A stretch of DNA of 40,915 nt, from the NCBI GenBank assembly GCA_947177445.1, contig CAMWUL010000028.1, forward strand, positions 1 to 40,915, written 5' to 3'. The notes below the pieces were generated by a model. The model was not told the DNA's origin and ran no database searches. It saw only the letters and a list, made by a program, of their open reading frames with translations. The DNA comes from an uncultured Lachnospiraceae bacterium (lineage in GTDB: Bacteria > Bacillota > Clostridia > Lachnospirales > Lachnospiraceae). Shown here in pieces: positions 8,071 to 17,263 of this stretch (position 1 is its first letter; each line of letters begins with the position of its first letter). The translations under genes were made by a program, and so were the position numbers.

Positions 8071-8736
8071 ATGAGATCGAAAAAAAAGAAAGAGAAAAGA
8101 ATATCGGGGGATCGGATCAGAACAGGGGGAACTGTGGCGGCTCTGGTGGCAGCCGCTGCCGTATTCGCAGCCATGCTTCAACTGGAAAAAAGTGTTCTGA
8201 CGCAATATGAAAAGGGAACGATCTATGTTGCCGCTGTGCAGATCCCCAGAGGACAAATGATCACAGAAGAAAACTATCAGCAGTATTTTGCGGAAAAGCA
8301 GCTGGATAAAAGCTGCATTCCGGAAACGGCTCTGTGCGGGCCGGATCAGGTAAATGGTTTGATAGCGGCATATAACATTGATCCGGGAGTGCTGCTGACC
8401 GGGGGGATGTTTGAGGAATACAGCCAGATAACTGGAAACATGAAGGAGCCGGTAGTGGCAGGCTTTAAGGCGGAGGACATCTATCAGGTAGCAGGCGGGA
8501 TACTTCGGGCCGGAGACAGGGTACATATTTACTCTGTGAAGGAGGAGGAAACGACCCTGGTGTGGAAGGAAATTTTTGTTCAGCAGGTGTTTGACGCATC
8601 CGGAGCGGCAATCCCAAACGGAAACAAAACCACGGCGGCTCAGAGGATCAATGTATATCTGGACCGGGAGGATGTGGCGGAATTTTATCGTGAGCTTGCG
8701 GGAGGCTCACTGCGGGTAGTAAAGGCATTGGATTAA
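8071..8736 (+). CDS. cpaB: CpaB/RcpC-like SAF-domain protein of the Tad pilus
   Basis: Membrane-anchored extracytoplasmic protein of 221 residues. A basic N terminus and one hydrophobic helix (GGTVAALVAAAAVFAAML) precede an SAF-type domain, seen in VAAVQIPRGQMITEENYQQYF and the later AAYNIDPGVLLTGGMF; this matches CpaB/RcpC, which are short and SAF-based. The C-terminal half has the typical RAGDRVHIYSV turn. In Gram-negative Tad systems CpaB is periplasmic and modifies pili; in this single-membrane setting it would sit at the outer face of the membrane. GGGACGG precedes the ATG. The next gene begins 20 nt later, so the two are likely co-transcribed. Confidence 0.78.
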   Translation: MRSKKKKEKRISGDRIRTGGTVAALVAAAAVFAAMLQLEKSVLTQYEKGTIYVAAVQIPRGQMITEENYQQYFAEKQLDKSCIPETALCGPDQVNGLIAAYNIDPGVLLTGGMFEEYSQITGNMKEPVVAGFKAEDIYQVAGGILRAGDRVHIYSVKEEETTLVWKEIFVQQVFDASGAAIPNGNKTTAAQRINVYLDREDVAEFYRELAGGSLRVVKALD

Positions 8737-8755
8737 GGCCTGCCGGAGCGGGCGG

Positions 8756-11700
8756 ATGGGAGTGAAAGTGAGTAAATGTAAACGGGCTGTTCAAAGGACG
8801 GTACTGCCGCTGTTTTTTCTTCTTTGGGCCTTTTGGCCCATGTCTTCGGTCAAGGCACAGCAAACTATTTATAACAGTCCCTATGTGACCTTTGCCCCGG
8901 ACAGAAAGGCATGGACTACAAATGCAGGGGATCAGGATGTGAAATGGTATTCGGAGGGAACCAGGGTAACTACGGGAATAACATCATCTCTGCAGAGCCC
9001 TGGGGAGGGACAGCATGAATATAATGCAAAAAGGCAGGGAGCGGTTCCGGTGGGATACTGGCAGGTGGAGCATTGCCCCGGACAATGTATTCATAACAGA
9101 TATCCTTCGGCAGAAGAACAATATCATGGGATATCCTTTGGCAGAAGCAGATGCTTCAGAAAGCACTATTCCGGGTGGAATGCATACTGTGCGGACTGCG
9201 GCGGCCGGCTGTCGGATATTTTTATCTATATGAGCCGGGAGGCGGCGGAAAGCATCGATTATATTATGGTACAGGATGGTATGGACTACTACCATCTATG
9301 CCCTTTCTGCAATAATCTGGAGCAGGGCGTCGTCATAGAACACATCTGTAAAAAGATATCCTGGAACCGTTATGAGGTAGAATATGATCCCAATGCCGCT
9401 CCCGGTACCTATGGCGGGTATATGGAAAACAGCATCCATATGTATAATAATGCAACGGAATACGAGGGGGCGCCGGTGACGCCGGTGACACGGCTGTCAA
9501 AAAATTCCTATACGCGGAGGGGATACGAATTTGCCGGCTGGAGCACCAGGCCTGACGGTACAGGAAAATGTTATGCCGACGGAGCGGAAATCTGGAATCT
9601 GGTACCGGAGGGCAGGATCGTACTTTATGCCATGTGGAAGCCTTCCAGGAGCACACTTCGGATCGACCCCAACGGCGGCAGCTATGGCGGAAATGGGGCG
9701 GTTACCCAGATAACGGGTGATTATGGAAGCGTTTTTTCTCTGGACAGCCGTAAGCTTACGGCCCCCAGAGGATATACGATATCTTTTGAGGTCAACGGCG
9801 GGAGGACGATCCCGGCAATTACTGGAACCCGGCATTTTACCGAGTGGAGCCGCCGCCAGCCCTTTGCCGGCACAATAAAAGGAAATGATTATTTTTTTAC
9901 AGGTCCGGAGGGAAGCGTTGATGTGCTGACGGCTCAGTACGAATCGGATCCTGTGATTCTGCCCACGGCAGTCCGTTCCGGCAGCTCCTTTGGGGGATGG
10001 TATTACGACAAGGCCCTGACGCAGCCGGCGGGAAAAGGGGGCACAAAAATCGTTCCCGGAAGAAATATGACCCTGTATGCCCAATGGGTGGGGCTTGAAC
10101 TGGAGGCCAGGGATAATTATTCCGTCCACGGCGGAAGAGGGGCGGTGGATCTGGCCTGGCGGCAGCCCGACGGAAACAACAAGGCATATACACTTTGGCA
10201 GAGCCGGAATCTTTCTGACTGGGTAAAGATCAGTTCGGCAGAGGATATCGGAAGCGAAAATATTGTTGACATGAGTGCAGGGTATACGGGAAAGGCACAG
10301 CGCTATATTGTACCCAGTACAGGGATTTATACATTGTCAGTTCAAGGCGCTCAGGGAGGAAGCTTTGGAGGCTATGCCGGCGGAAAGGGAGGAAGCGTTT
10401 CCGTTTCCATATGGCTGAGCAAAGGAGAGGTATTGAGCTATACCATAGGCGGCTGCAACGGATATAACGGAGGCGGTGTTGGAAGTTTGTATGGCAGCGG
10501 TGGAGGCTGCACTGTCGTTTCGTCCGACCAGAAGGGTGTGGTCGCTGTGGCCGGAGGGGGAGGAGGCGCTTTCCCGGGCGGCCAGGGGGGAGCGGGCGGA
10601 AGCACTGCGGCGCTGAAGCCTTCCGGCTATGCCGGCGGAAACGGCCTGGCCGGAGGAGGCGGAGGATATCGAGGAGGAGTGGCCGGGGAATTCCAGGTTC
10701 ATGAGCATGTGGAAGGAACATGCAATCATATTCACACAGGCTCGGCACAGGCTCAGGGAGGCTGCTATACGGTTCCGGTAAGGTGCGGAGGCGAGATGGA
10801 GAGAAAAGTCTGGTACTGGTATGCCTGTTGGTGCGACGATGACAGCGGGCGGTGCTATCAATGTGACAGAGTGATGGACCGCCGCTGCCATTCCGATTAT
10901 CCGAACTGCCATGCGCATTATGTGTATTATTGCAAAACATGCGGACAAAAAGGCGGCAGCGGCAGCTGTGACAAAATCGTTTCCTGGAAAACCGGATGCG
11001 GAAGGGAGAACGAATATATCTGCGGAAAAAAACAGGGACAGATCGAGGTTTCAAAGCCTGCATACGGAGGCAGCAATTATGTGAATACGGCGCAGGTGCT
11101 GAGCTATTCTGAAAATATCGGAGTCCGCGCCGGAGACGGGGCGATGACTCTGCATTCCGGCCAGACCGGGTATGTGGAGAATTTGGAGATGAAAGCAGTA
11201 AAGGCCGTGGATCTGGCGGCGCCGGATGCAGTGGCGGCTGAAACAGTGAAAAAAACGCCGGAGGGAAATGGCAGAGTAAGGATAACCTGGAGCGAGCCAA
11301 AGGATCAGGGCACCATATATTATCATAAGGCTCACAGCAGTATCCGGGGAAGCGTACAGATACTGAGTGTGTCCAATGTTACAGTAAATACGCTGACTTC
11401 CGGGATCAAGGGATACTTTTATACTGTGGATGAAAACGGGAATACACAGGCCGGCGGCAGCGGAGTATTTACCCTCAGGCCGGATGCAGTCATTACTCTT
11501 GGCAGCAGGGTGCAATACCTGCATCTGGCGCCGGTGGATGTGGCAGGAAATATAGGGAACACCATTCATATTCGGATTGATCCCCAGGATATATTGTGGG
11601 AGATCTATACAAAACAGCTGACCATAAAACCGGCGGATCATGTATATCCGGCGGGAGAGCCGAATACATATTATGTGCGGTGCGACGGGGAAACACCGTT

Positions 11701-12781
11701 TTTGCTGGAGCATGAAGCTTACATGGAGGGAACCGCGTCTGCGGGATATCAGATCAATCAGACGATCTTTGCTTCCTGGACAGAATCCCGGCCTGGTATG
11801 GAGGGGAAGAGCATTATCTGCACACCGTCTTCTGTGCCTATAGGGGACGAGAAGGAGACAAAGGCAGATGAGCTTGTCTATTCCACTGAAGGAAGCACGA
11901 TCCTGAAACGATATCCATATTCCGTGACCTGGAGGCGAAATCAGCACAAAACATTGGCGGCAGTGCAGATGTTTACGCTGGACGATTCCGCCGAAGGACA
12001 GCGCATCCGGGTGATTCCCATATCCGGGGCGGACTATGATAAAAATGGGGAAAAGGGGACAATATATTCGGAAAGAGCCAGGGACCTGACAAATGGGCTG
12101 ACCCTGATCGGTGATGGAGAAGGTCCTGTGATCAGAGGTCTTGAACTGCTGGAAAATAAAGAATTGATCGACAGAAATCAGGGAAAAATAATTTTGTCGG
12201 TGACGGCGGACGATGCGCTTTCAGGAGTCAGGGATTTTTATCTTGAGGTGCTGAACACGGATAATTACTGCAGTCAGACCTTTTGGCCGAAGGACGGTGT
12301 TATCCGGGTGGAAATCACAGAGGAGGATCCCCTGTTCAGCGGTGATTTTACGGTGACGGCCAAGGCGGTGGATCATGTGGGAAATGTCAGTCAGGTCAGC
12401 CATTCGGTGACGGAATTTGCTCTGAATGCAGTGGTGGAACGGATTTTAGAGCCTCACGACCCTGTTTTTAAAAGAGGCGAAAGCGGTATACTGACCATTA
12501 CCACATGGGGATATGCAGAGCGGGTGGAGGTAGAATTTCCGGAGGCCTTAACCACATTGAATCCGGAACTTAACAAAACCTTTGTCTATACGGAAGAACC
12601 GAATTACAGGCAGGAGTCCGGGATACAATTTATGATCCCTCTGAATACGCCGGAAAATGAAACCTTTACCATAACGGTAAGAGCTTATAAGGGAGATAAA
12701 AAGCTGGAGGAGCACCCGGCGATCAGTGTGATTCGGATAGATGGTACAGTGCTGGATGATTTTCGCACCAGACTGCGATGA
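8756..12781 (+). CDS. Giant secreted Tad-operon protein with InlB-like repeats, glycine-rich domain and cysteine-rich segment
   Basis: Secreted protein of 1341 residues. A signal peptide (about 1-34) ends in VKA. An N-terminal region has paired cysteines (CADC, CPFC). Next come Listeria-type InlB B repeats (about 205-295 and 390-445, with RRGYEFAGWSTRPDGTG and YAMW/YAQW ends). A glycine-rich region follows (about 505-642, GGSFGGYAGGKGG, VAVAGGGGG), like the ALK/LTK glycine-rich domain. A segment with 14 cysteines spans about 650-762. Fibronectin/Ig-like stretches fill the rest (KTPEGNGRVRITWSEP; VTADDALSGVRDFYLEV). No LPXTG anchor or C-terminal transmembrane helix is visible. It lies between cpaB and the prepilin peptidase and overlaps the latter by 4 bp (ATGA), so it belongs to the pilus operon. 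A role as tip adhesin or filament partner is inference. Confidence 0.8.
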   Translation: MGVKVSKCKRAVQRTVLPLFFLLWAFWPMSSVKAQQTIYNSPYVTFAPDRKAWTTNAGDQDVKWYSEGTRVTTGITSSLQSPGEGQHEYNAKRQGAVPVGYWQVEHCPGQCIHNRYPSAEEQYHGISFGRSRCFRKHYSGWNAYCADCGGRLSDIFIYMSREAAESIDYIMVQDGMDYYHLCPFCNNLEQGVVIEHICKKISWNRYEVEYDPNAAPGTYGGYMENSIHMYNNATEYEGAPVTPVTRLSKNSYTRRGYEFAGWSTRPDGTGKCYADGAEIWNLVPEGRIVLYAMWKPSRSTLRIDPNGGSYGGNGAVTQITGDYGSVFSLDSRKLTAPRGYTISFEVNGGRTIPAITGTRHFTEWSRRQPFAGTIKGNDYFFTGPEGSVDVLTAQYESDPVILPTAVRSGSSFGGWYYDKALTQPAGKGGTKIVPGRNMTLYAQWVGLELEARDNYSVHGGRGAVDLAWRQPDGNNKAYTLWQSRNLSDWVKISSAEDIGSENIVDMSAGYTGKAQRYIVPSTGIYTLSVQGAQGGSFGGYAGGKGGSVSVSIWLSKGEVLSYTIGGCNGYNGGGVGSLYGSGGGCTVVSSDQKGVVAVAGGGGGAFPGGQGGAGGSTAALKPSGYAGGNGLAGGGGGYRGGVAGEFQVHEHVEGTCNHIHTGSAQAQGGCYTVPVRCGGEMERKVWYWYACWCDDDSGRCYQCDRVMDRRCHSDYPNCHAHYVYYCKTCGQKGGSGSCDKIVSWKTGCGRENEYICGKKQGQIEVSKPAYGGSNYVNTAQVLSYSENIGVRAGDGAMTLHSGQTGYVENLEMKAVKAVDLAAPDAVAAETVKKTPEGNGRVRITWSEPKDQGTIYYHKAHSSIRGSVQILSVSNVTVNTLTSGIKGYFYTVDENGNTQAGGSGVFTLRPDAVITLGSRVQYLHLAPVDVAGNIGNTIHIRIDPQDILWEIYTKQLTIKPADHVYPAGEPNTYYVRCDGETPFLLEHEAYMEGTASAGYQINQTIFASWTESRPGMEGKSIICTPSSVPIGDEKETKADELVYSTEGSTILKRYPYSVTWRRNQHKTLAAVQMFTLDDSAEGQRIRVIPISGADYDKNGEKGTIYSERARDLTNGLTLIGDGEGPVIRGLELLENKELIDRNQGKIILSVTADDALSGVRDFYLEVLNTDNYCSQTFWPKDGVIRVEITEEDPLFSGDFTVTAKAVDHVGNVSQVSHSVTEFALNAVVERILEPHDPVFKRGESGILTITTWGYAERVEVEFPEALTTLNPELNKTFVYTEEPNYRQESGIQFMIPLNTPENETFTITVRAYKGDKKLEEHPAISVIRIDGTVLDDFRTRLR

Positions 12782-13374
12782 GCGCGCTTCTTCTGACAAT
12801 CCTGGCAGCCGGGCTGTATATCATAAATCGATTTGATGAAGGGCTGACACCGGACAGGCGGACCGGCATCGTTATTCTGGCAGGAGTGCCTGCAGGCGCT
12901 TATTTTGGGTGGAGAGCCGCAATACAAAGCGGCATTTTGCCTGCACTGCTTCTGGAGGTGGTCATAGGCTGCCTGCTCCTGGCCTGCATTACAGATTGCG
13001 CCACATGCCAGGTATATCGCTTTGTATGGTGGATATCGGGGGGAGCGGCCCTGCTCCTCCTGGGTGTCGAAGGCTGGCCGGAGGGAGAAAGACTTTGGGG
13101 ACTGGCACTATTCTGCTTTCTTCAATTGATTCTCTTTTCCCATATGTATGGAAAAGGAGATTGTCATGCATTCTGTGTCTGTGCCGCCGTGGAAGCGGCT
13201 GCCGGTATGGATTTTACCGGATTCCTCATTCATATGCTGGTATCATTCAGCCTTCTGGCGGCAGTACAGGTGGCGAGGGGCAATGTAAGCCGAAAGGGCA
13301 GTTTAAAGCATCCCGTGCCGTTTCTTCCTTACATTACAATATCTTTTTTGGTAGTTTTGCTGTTTTTCTCATAA
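12778..13374 (+). CDS. tadV: TadV/CpaA-type prepilin peptidase (A24 family)
   Basis: Polytopic membrane aspartic protease of 198 residues, mostly hydrophobic. The two A24 catalytic motifs are present: Asp73 within ITDCATCQVY, and Asp128 in GKGDCH (the GxGD motif). Spacing and size fit the short prepilin peptidases of Tad systems, which lack the N-methylating domain. It would cleave the Flp-like pilin and the pseudopilin-like proteins upstream. The ATG overlaps the stop of the giant gene (ATGA), indicating translational coupling, and it is the last gene of the operon. Confidence 0.85.
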   Translation: MSALLLTILAAGLYIINRFDEGLTPDRRTGIVILAGVPAGAYFGWRAAIQSGILPALLLEVVIGCLLLACITDCATCQVYRFVWWISGGAALLLLGVEGWPEGERLWGLALFCFLQLILFSHMYGKGDCHAFCVCAAVEAAAGMDFTGFLIHMLVSFSLLAAVQVARGNVSRKGSLKHPVPFLPYITISFLVVLLFFS

Positions 13375-13400
13375 ATATGGTACCATTTTCCTTCTTTTGG

Positions 13401-13409
13401 TGTTATGAT
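13401..13409 (+). promoter_or_regulatory. Extended -10 promoter element before the glycosyltransferase
   Basis: TGTTATGAT provides TGN plus a TATGAT -10 box 35 nt before the glycosyltransferase start. No good -35 is seen at the expected spacing, so the element rests on the extended -10 alone. Confidence 0.35.
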
Positions 13410-13444
13410 AGGTACTGGCGAAAAAGCATGCCAAAGGAGCGAGT

Positions 13445-14476
13445 ATGATTACCATTTCTCTTTGTATGATAGTGAAAAACGAAGAAAAGATACTGGCCAG
13501 ATGTCTGGACAGCGTGGCTGACATAATGGAAGAAATCATTGTGGTGGATACCGGCTCCACGGACAGGACGAAGGAGATTGCTGCCCGTTACACGGAACAT
13601 ATCTATGATTTTGAGTGGACGGATGATTTCAGTGCGGCCAGAAATTATGCTTTTTCCAGAGCTTCCTGTGAGTATGTTTATTCTGCGGATGCAGATGAGG
13701 TGCTGAATGAGGAGAACAGGAGGCGGTTTCTCCGCCTGAAGGAAATGCTGCTTCCTGAAGTGGAAATCGTGCAGATGAAATATGCAAACCAGCTGCAATA
13801 TAACACTATTTATAATTTTGATGAGGAATACCGCCCTAAACTGTTTAAAAGGAAAAGGGACTTTGTGTGGGAAGCTCCCATACATGAGACAATACGTCTG
13901 GAGCCGGTGGTATATGACAGCGATATTGTGATTAATCATCTTCCGGAAGCCAGCCATGCAAAGCGGGATCTGATGAATTTTCACAGACAATGCCTCAAAG
14001 GGTATCGGCTATCCAAAAGGCTTCACAATCTATACGCCAGAGAGCTGCTGATAGCAGGAGACGAGGAAGACCTGGCGCTGGCTTCGGATTTTTTTATGGC
14101 TTCAGCCGCGGACGGGAAACGGGATGGGGAAGAGATTGCCGAGGCCTGCTGTGTCGCCGCCCGTGCCGCCAGACAGAAGGGAGATGTGGTCACCTTTTTT
14201 AAATATGCGTCCAAGGTCATTGCGGAAGAAGCAAACTCGGAGATCTGCTGTGAGATGGGGCATTTTTATGAGGACCGCGGCGACCATGAGGAGGCGGCCG
14301 TCTGGTATTACAATGCGGTATATGAAACGCAGCCCGCGCTGAACCTGCAGGCCGGAGGAAGGGAAGGACTGGAGGGGCTGATCCGGTGTTATGAAAGGCT
14401 GGGATGCGAAGAGCAGGCTGACATCTACAGGACAGAGCTGGCAGAAAGAATACTGCCGGTAAGAAAGGGATTATGA
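13445..14476 (+). CDS. Family 2 glycosyltransferase with C-terminal TPR-like region
   Basis: Protein of 343 residues. The first 230 residues form a GT-A fold: ISLCMIVKNEEKILARCLDSV at the start, VVDTGSTDRTKEIA for nucleotide binding, and a metal-binding DxD within YSADADE. The C-terminal part is helical with tetratricopeptide-like pairs (HFYEDRGDHEEAAVWYYNAV). This layout matches the TPR-bearing GT2 proteins of Firmicutes, relatives of the SunS type that can glycosylate peptides or surface polymers. Donor and acceptor are unknown. AAAGGAG precedes the ATG. The stop codon overlaps the start of the aminotransferase gene, so the two are probably co-translated. Confidence 0.85.
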   Translation: MITISLCMIVKNEEKILARCLDSVADIMEEIIVVDTGSTDRTKEIAARYTEHIYDFEWTDDFSAARNYAFSRASCEYVYSADADEVLNEENRRRFLRLKEMLLPEVEIVQMKYANQLQYNTIYNFDEEYRPKLFKRKRDFVWEAPIHETIRLEPVVYDSDIVINHLPEASHAKRDLMNFHRQCLKGYRLSKRLHNLYARELLIAGDEEDLALASDFFMASAADGKRDGEEIAEACCVAARAARQKGDVVTFFKYASKVIAEEANSEICCEMGHFYEDRGDHEEAAVWYYNAVYETQPALNLQAGGREGLEGLIRCYERLGCEEQADIYRTELAERILPVRKGL

Positions 14477-15534
14477 TGAAATGGGAAGATAATGTGCGGC
14501 GGGCAGTGCCATATGTGGCGGGGGAACAGCCTGACAGGCCTGGAATGATCAAGCTTAACACCAATGAGTGCCCATATCCGCCGGCGCCGGGGGTGGCAAA
14601 AATGGCCCGGCAAATGAATTGGGAGCAGCTGAGGCTGTATCCTGATCCCGATTCCGGCATACTTGTAAATGCACTGGCAGAATATCATCATGTGAAAAGG
14701 GAGCAGGTGTTTGTGGGAGTGGGGTCGGATGACGTGCTTTCACTGGCCTTTCTGACGTTTTTTAACAGTGGGCGTCCGATTCTGTTTCCCGATGTGACAT
14801 ATTCCTTTTACGATGTGTGGGCAAGGCTATATGGGATTCCCTACATAACCTGCGCTTTGGATGAAAATTGGCATATTTGCCCCGGAGATTATTGTCGGCC
14901 CAATGGCGGGGTGATTTTTCCCAACCCCAATGCTCCTACCGGTCTTTTGGAGGGGCTGGATGTGGTGGAAGAGATTGCGGCGGCCAATGAAGGTGTCATA
15001 GTCATTGTGGATGAGGCCTATGTGGATTTTGGAGGCATCAGCGCCCTGCCCCTCCTGAATAAATATGATAATCTGCTGGTGGTCCGAACCTTTTCCAAAT
15101 CAAGGTCACTGGCCGGTCTGCGGGTGGGATACTGTATTGGAAATGAGCGGCTGATCCGATATCTTAACGATGTGAAATTTTCCGTTAATTCTTATACTAT
15201 GAACCTGCCGTCGCAAAGACTGGGAGCGGAGTCGGTGAAGGATGAGGCATATTTCAGAGCCACCACGGAAAAAATTATTGCTTCCAGAGAGCGGACAAAG
15301 GGAGAGCTGGCGAGACTTGGCTTTACTTTCCCGGATTCCAGGGCCAATTTTATTTTTGCCTCCCATGCAGGCGTTCCGGCAAAACAGATTTACCAGGCGC
15401 TGCGTGAGAAGGATATTTATGTTCGATACTGGGATAAGCCCAGGATTTCGGAATCGCTGCGCATTACCGTCGGAACGGACGAACAGATGGACAGGTTGGT
15501 GAAGGAGCTGGAGACATACATCAAAAAATCTTGA
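14476..15534 (+). CDS. hisC: HisC-like (histidinol-phosphate type) aminotransferase
   Basis: Pyridoxal-phosphate aminotransferase of fold type I, 352 residues, cytoplasmic. Near the N terminus it has IKLNTNECPYPPAP, typical of HisC. It has FPNPNAPTG in the cofactor site, DEAYVDF, and the Schiff-base lysine in TFSKSRSLAGLRVGY (Lys208). The C terminus has the arginine motif ESLRITVG. No other histidine genes are nearby, so it may use imidazole acetol phosphate, an aromatic amino acid or another substrate. Two adjacent ATGs exist (14473 and 14476); the second is better spaced from AAAGGGA (14464-14470). It overlaps or abuts the glycosyltransferase stop. Confidence 0.85.
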   Translation: MKWEDNVRRAVPYVAGEQPDRPGMIKLNTNECPYPPAPGVAKMARQMNWEQLRLYPDPDSGILVNALAEYHHVKREQVFVGVGSDDVLSLAFLTFFNSGRPILFPDVTYSFYDVWARLYGIPYITCALDENWHICPGDYCRPNGGVIFPNPNAPTGLLEGLDVVEEIAAANEGVIVIVDEAYVDFGGISALPLLNKYDNLLVVRTFSKSRSLAGLRVGYCIGNERLIRYLNDVKFSVNSYTMNLPSQRLGAESVKDEAYFRATTEKIIASRERTKGELARLGFTFPDSRANFIFASHAGVPAKQIYQALREKDIYVRYWDKPRISESLRITVGTDEQMDRLVKELETYIKKS

Positions 15535-15586
15535 TAGATCTTGAGACCAATAATATGAACGTGAAGGGAAGGATTGGAAAAGGAAT

Positions 15587-16432
15587 ATGATTAAAAGTGT
15601 TTTAAAAGGAATGGTGATCGGCATTGCAAATATTATCCCCGGTGTCAGCGGGGGGACGATGATGGTGTCTATGGGAATTTACGATAAGCTGATTCATTGT
15701 ATCACTCATCTGTTCAGCGAGTTTAAAAAGAGTGTTCTTTTTTTGATTCCCATCGCCATAGGAATGGTAATCGCCATAGCGGGCAGCTCTTTTGGACTGA
15801 CTTATTTGTTTGAGAATTTTCCGATCCAGACCAATCTGTTGTTTGTAGGGTTGATTATCGGCGGACTGCCGGCCATTTGGAAAAACGTAAAGGGGAAAGC
15901 CGTCAAAGCAGGGCATGTGATAGCCGGGCTTCTTTTCTTCGCACTGGTGGTAGGATTTGCGGCCATGGGGGAGACTGAAGGGAATGCCGCAGAGCTGTCT
16001 GTCAGCCTGATGAATGTGCTGAAGCTGTTTGCAGTAGGTGTGGTTGCGGCGGCTACCATGGTGATTCCCGGTGTCAGCGGTTCAATGATACTGATGCTCA
16101 TGGGATTTTATCATCCGGTGCTGAATGCCATCCGGGATTTCTTTGCCGCTCTGGCGGCCTTGGATATACAGGGAATTTTGGCAGGATGCGGTATTTTGGT
16201 TCCCTTTGGTCTGGGAGTGGTGGCAGGCGTTTTTGCCATAGCAAAGCTGGTTGAGTTCATTTTTGAAAGATTTCCGCTTTATGCCTATTGGGCTATAATT
16301 GGATTGATCATTTCTTCGCCGATAGCAATCTTTCTGATGGGAGATCTTCCCGGGGTGACGGTCTTAAGTCTGGTTACAGGCGCAGCTGCATTAGTCGTGG
16401 GGATTGTAATAGCGATGAAGCTTGGCGAATAG
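15587..16432 (+). CDS. DUF368 / PopT-family undecaprenyl-phosphate transporter
   Basis: Polytopic membrane protein of 281 residues with two related signature loops, IIPGVSGGT near residue 17 and VIPGVSGS near residue 160. These mark the internal repeat of the DUF368 family. DUF368 proteins (PopT) are reported to return undecaprenyl phosphate across the membrane after it has delivered cell-wall or surface-polymer units; the match here is at family level. AAAAGGA lies just before the ATG. The next gene begins 24 nt later. Proximity to a glycosyltransferase is consistent with envelope polymer work but does not prove a shared pathway. Confidence 0.85.
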   Translation: MIKSVLKGMVIGIANIIPGVSGGTMMVSMGIYDKLIHCITHLFSEFKKSVLFLIPIAIGMVIAIAGSSFGLTYLFENFPIQTNLLFVGLIIGGLPAIWKNVKGKAVKAGHVIAGLLFFALVVGFAAMGETEGNAAELSVSLMNVLKLFAVGVVAAATMVIPGVSGSMILMLMGFYHPVLNAIRDFFAALAALDIQGILAGCGILVPFGLGVVAGVFAIAKLVEFIFERFPLYAYWAIIGLIISSPIAIFLMGDLPGVTVLSLVTGAAALVVGIVIAMKLGE

Positions 16433-16456
16433 GCGACGGACAGGTGGAAGGAAGCT

Positions 16457-17263
16457 ATGGAAGCATACAGAGATTTTGCAAAGGTTTATGATGAACTTAT
16501 GGATAATGTTCCTTACGGTCAGTGGTGTGATCGTCTGGATGAGCTGATTAAGCGGCATGGAGTTTCCAAACCGGAAAGGGATGTAGAGGGACTGCTGGAC
16601 TCTGAAAGAAACCTGGTGGTGGATCTTGGGTGCGGTACAGGGACTTTGACGGAGCTTCTGTATGAGAGAGGCTATGATGTGATTGGCGTAGACGCATCGG
16701 AGGCCATGCTGAATGCGGCGATGGAGAAGAAGGAGAAAAGCGGAGCGGAGATCTTATATCTGCTGCAGGATATGAGGGAGCTGGAGCTGTACAGCACAGT
16801 GGGGACGATTTTCAGCGTGTGTGACTCGCTGAACTATATTCTGGAGGAGGATGAGCTTCTGGAGGTGTTTCAGCGTGTGGAAAATTATCTGTTTCCGGGA
16901 GGCATCTTTGTCTTTGACTTTAATACGGACTATAAATACAGAGAAGTCATCGGAAATACCACCATCGCGGAAAACAGGGAAGACTGCAGCTTTATCTGGG
17001 AAAATCTTTATGATGCGGAAGAAGAGATCAATGAATATGATTTGACGGTATTTGTCCGGGAGGACAACGGACTTTTCCGAAGATTTTCAGAGACGCATTT
17101 TCAGAGAGGATATACGGTGGAACAGATGACAGAGCTGGTGAGAAAATCCGGTATGGAGCTTGTGGAAATGCTGGATGCCGATACAGGAAGCTTTGTCACT
17201 GCCCGGAGTGAGAGGGTAGTGGTTACAGCCAGAGAATGCAGAAAGGTACAGGGATCGATATGA
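16457..17263 (+). CDS. Class I SAM-dependent methyltransferase
   Basis: Protein of 268 residues with a Rossmann-fold methyltransferase core: motif I VVDLGCGTGTLTELL (about residues 55-69), an acidic residue in VIGVDASEAML binding the adenosyl ribose, and LQDMRELEL for the adenine side. The substrate is unknown; the family includes small-molecule and RNA enzymes. GGAAGGAAG precedes the ATG. The gene ends in a 4-bp ATGA overlap with hslO, suggesting joint expression with the redox chaperone. Confidence 0.85.
   Translation: MEAYRDFAKVYDELMDNVPYGQWCDRLDELIKRHGVSKPERDVEGLLDSERNLVVDLGCGTGTLTELLYERGYDVIGVDASEAMLNAAMEKKEKSGAEILYLLQDMRELELYSTVGTIFSVCDSLNYILEEDELLEVFQRVENYLFPGGIFVFDFNTDYKYREVIGNTTIAENREDCSFIWENLYDAEEEINEYDLTVFVREDNGLFRRFSETHFQRGYTVEQMTELVRKSGMELVEMLDADTGSFVTARSERVVVTARECRKVQGSI

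Noticed and set aside
10230..11300. Long minus-strand frame opposite the giant protein
   Set aside because: A shadow of the glycine-rich coding sequence: Arg/Pro/Ser-rich, no ribosome binding site, no motifs.
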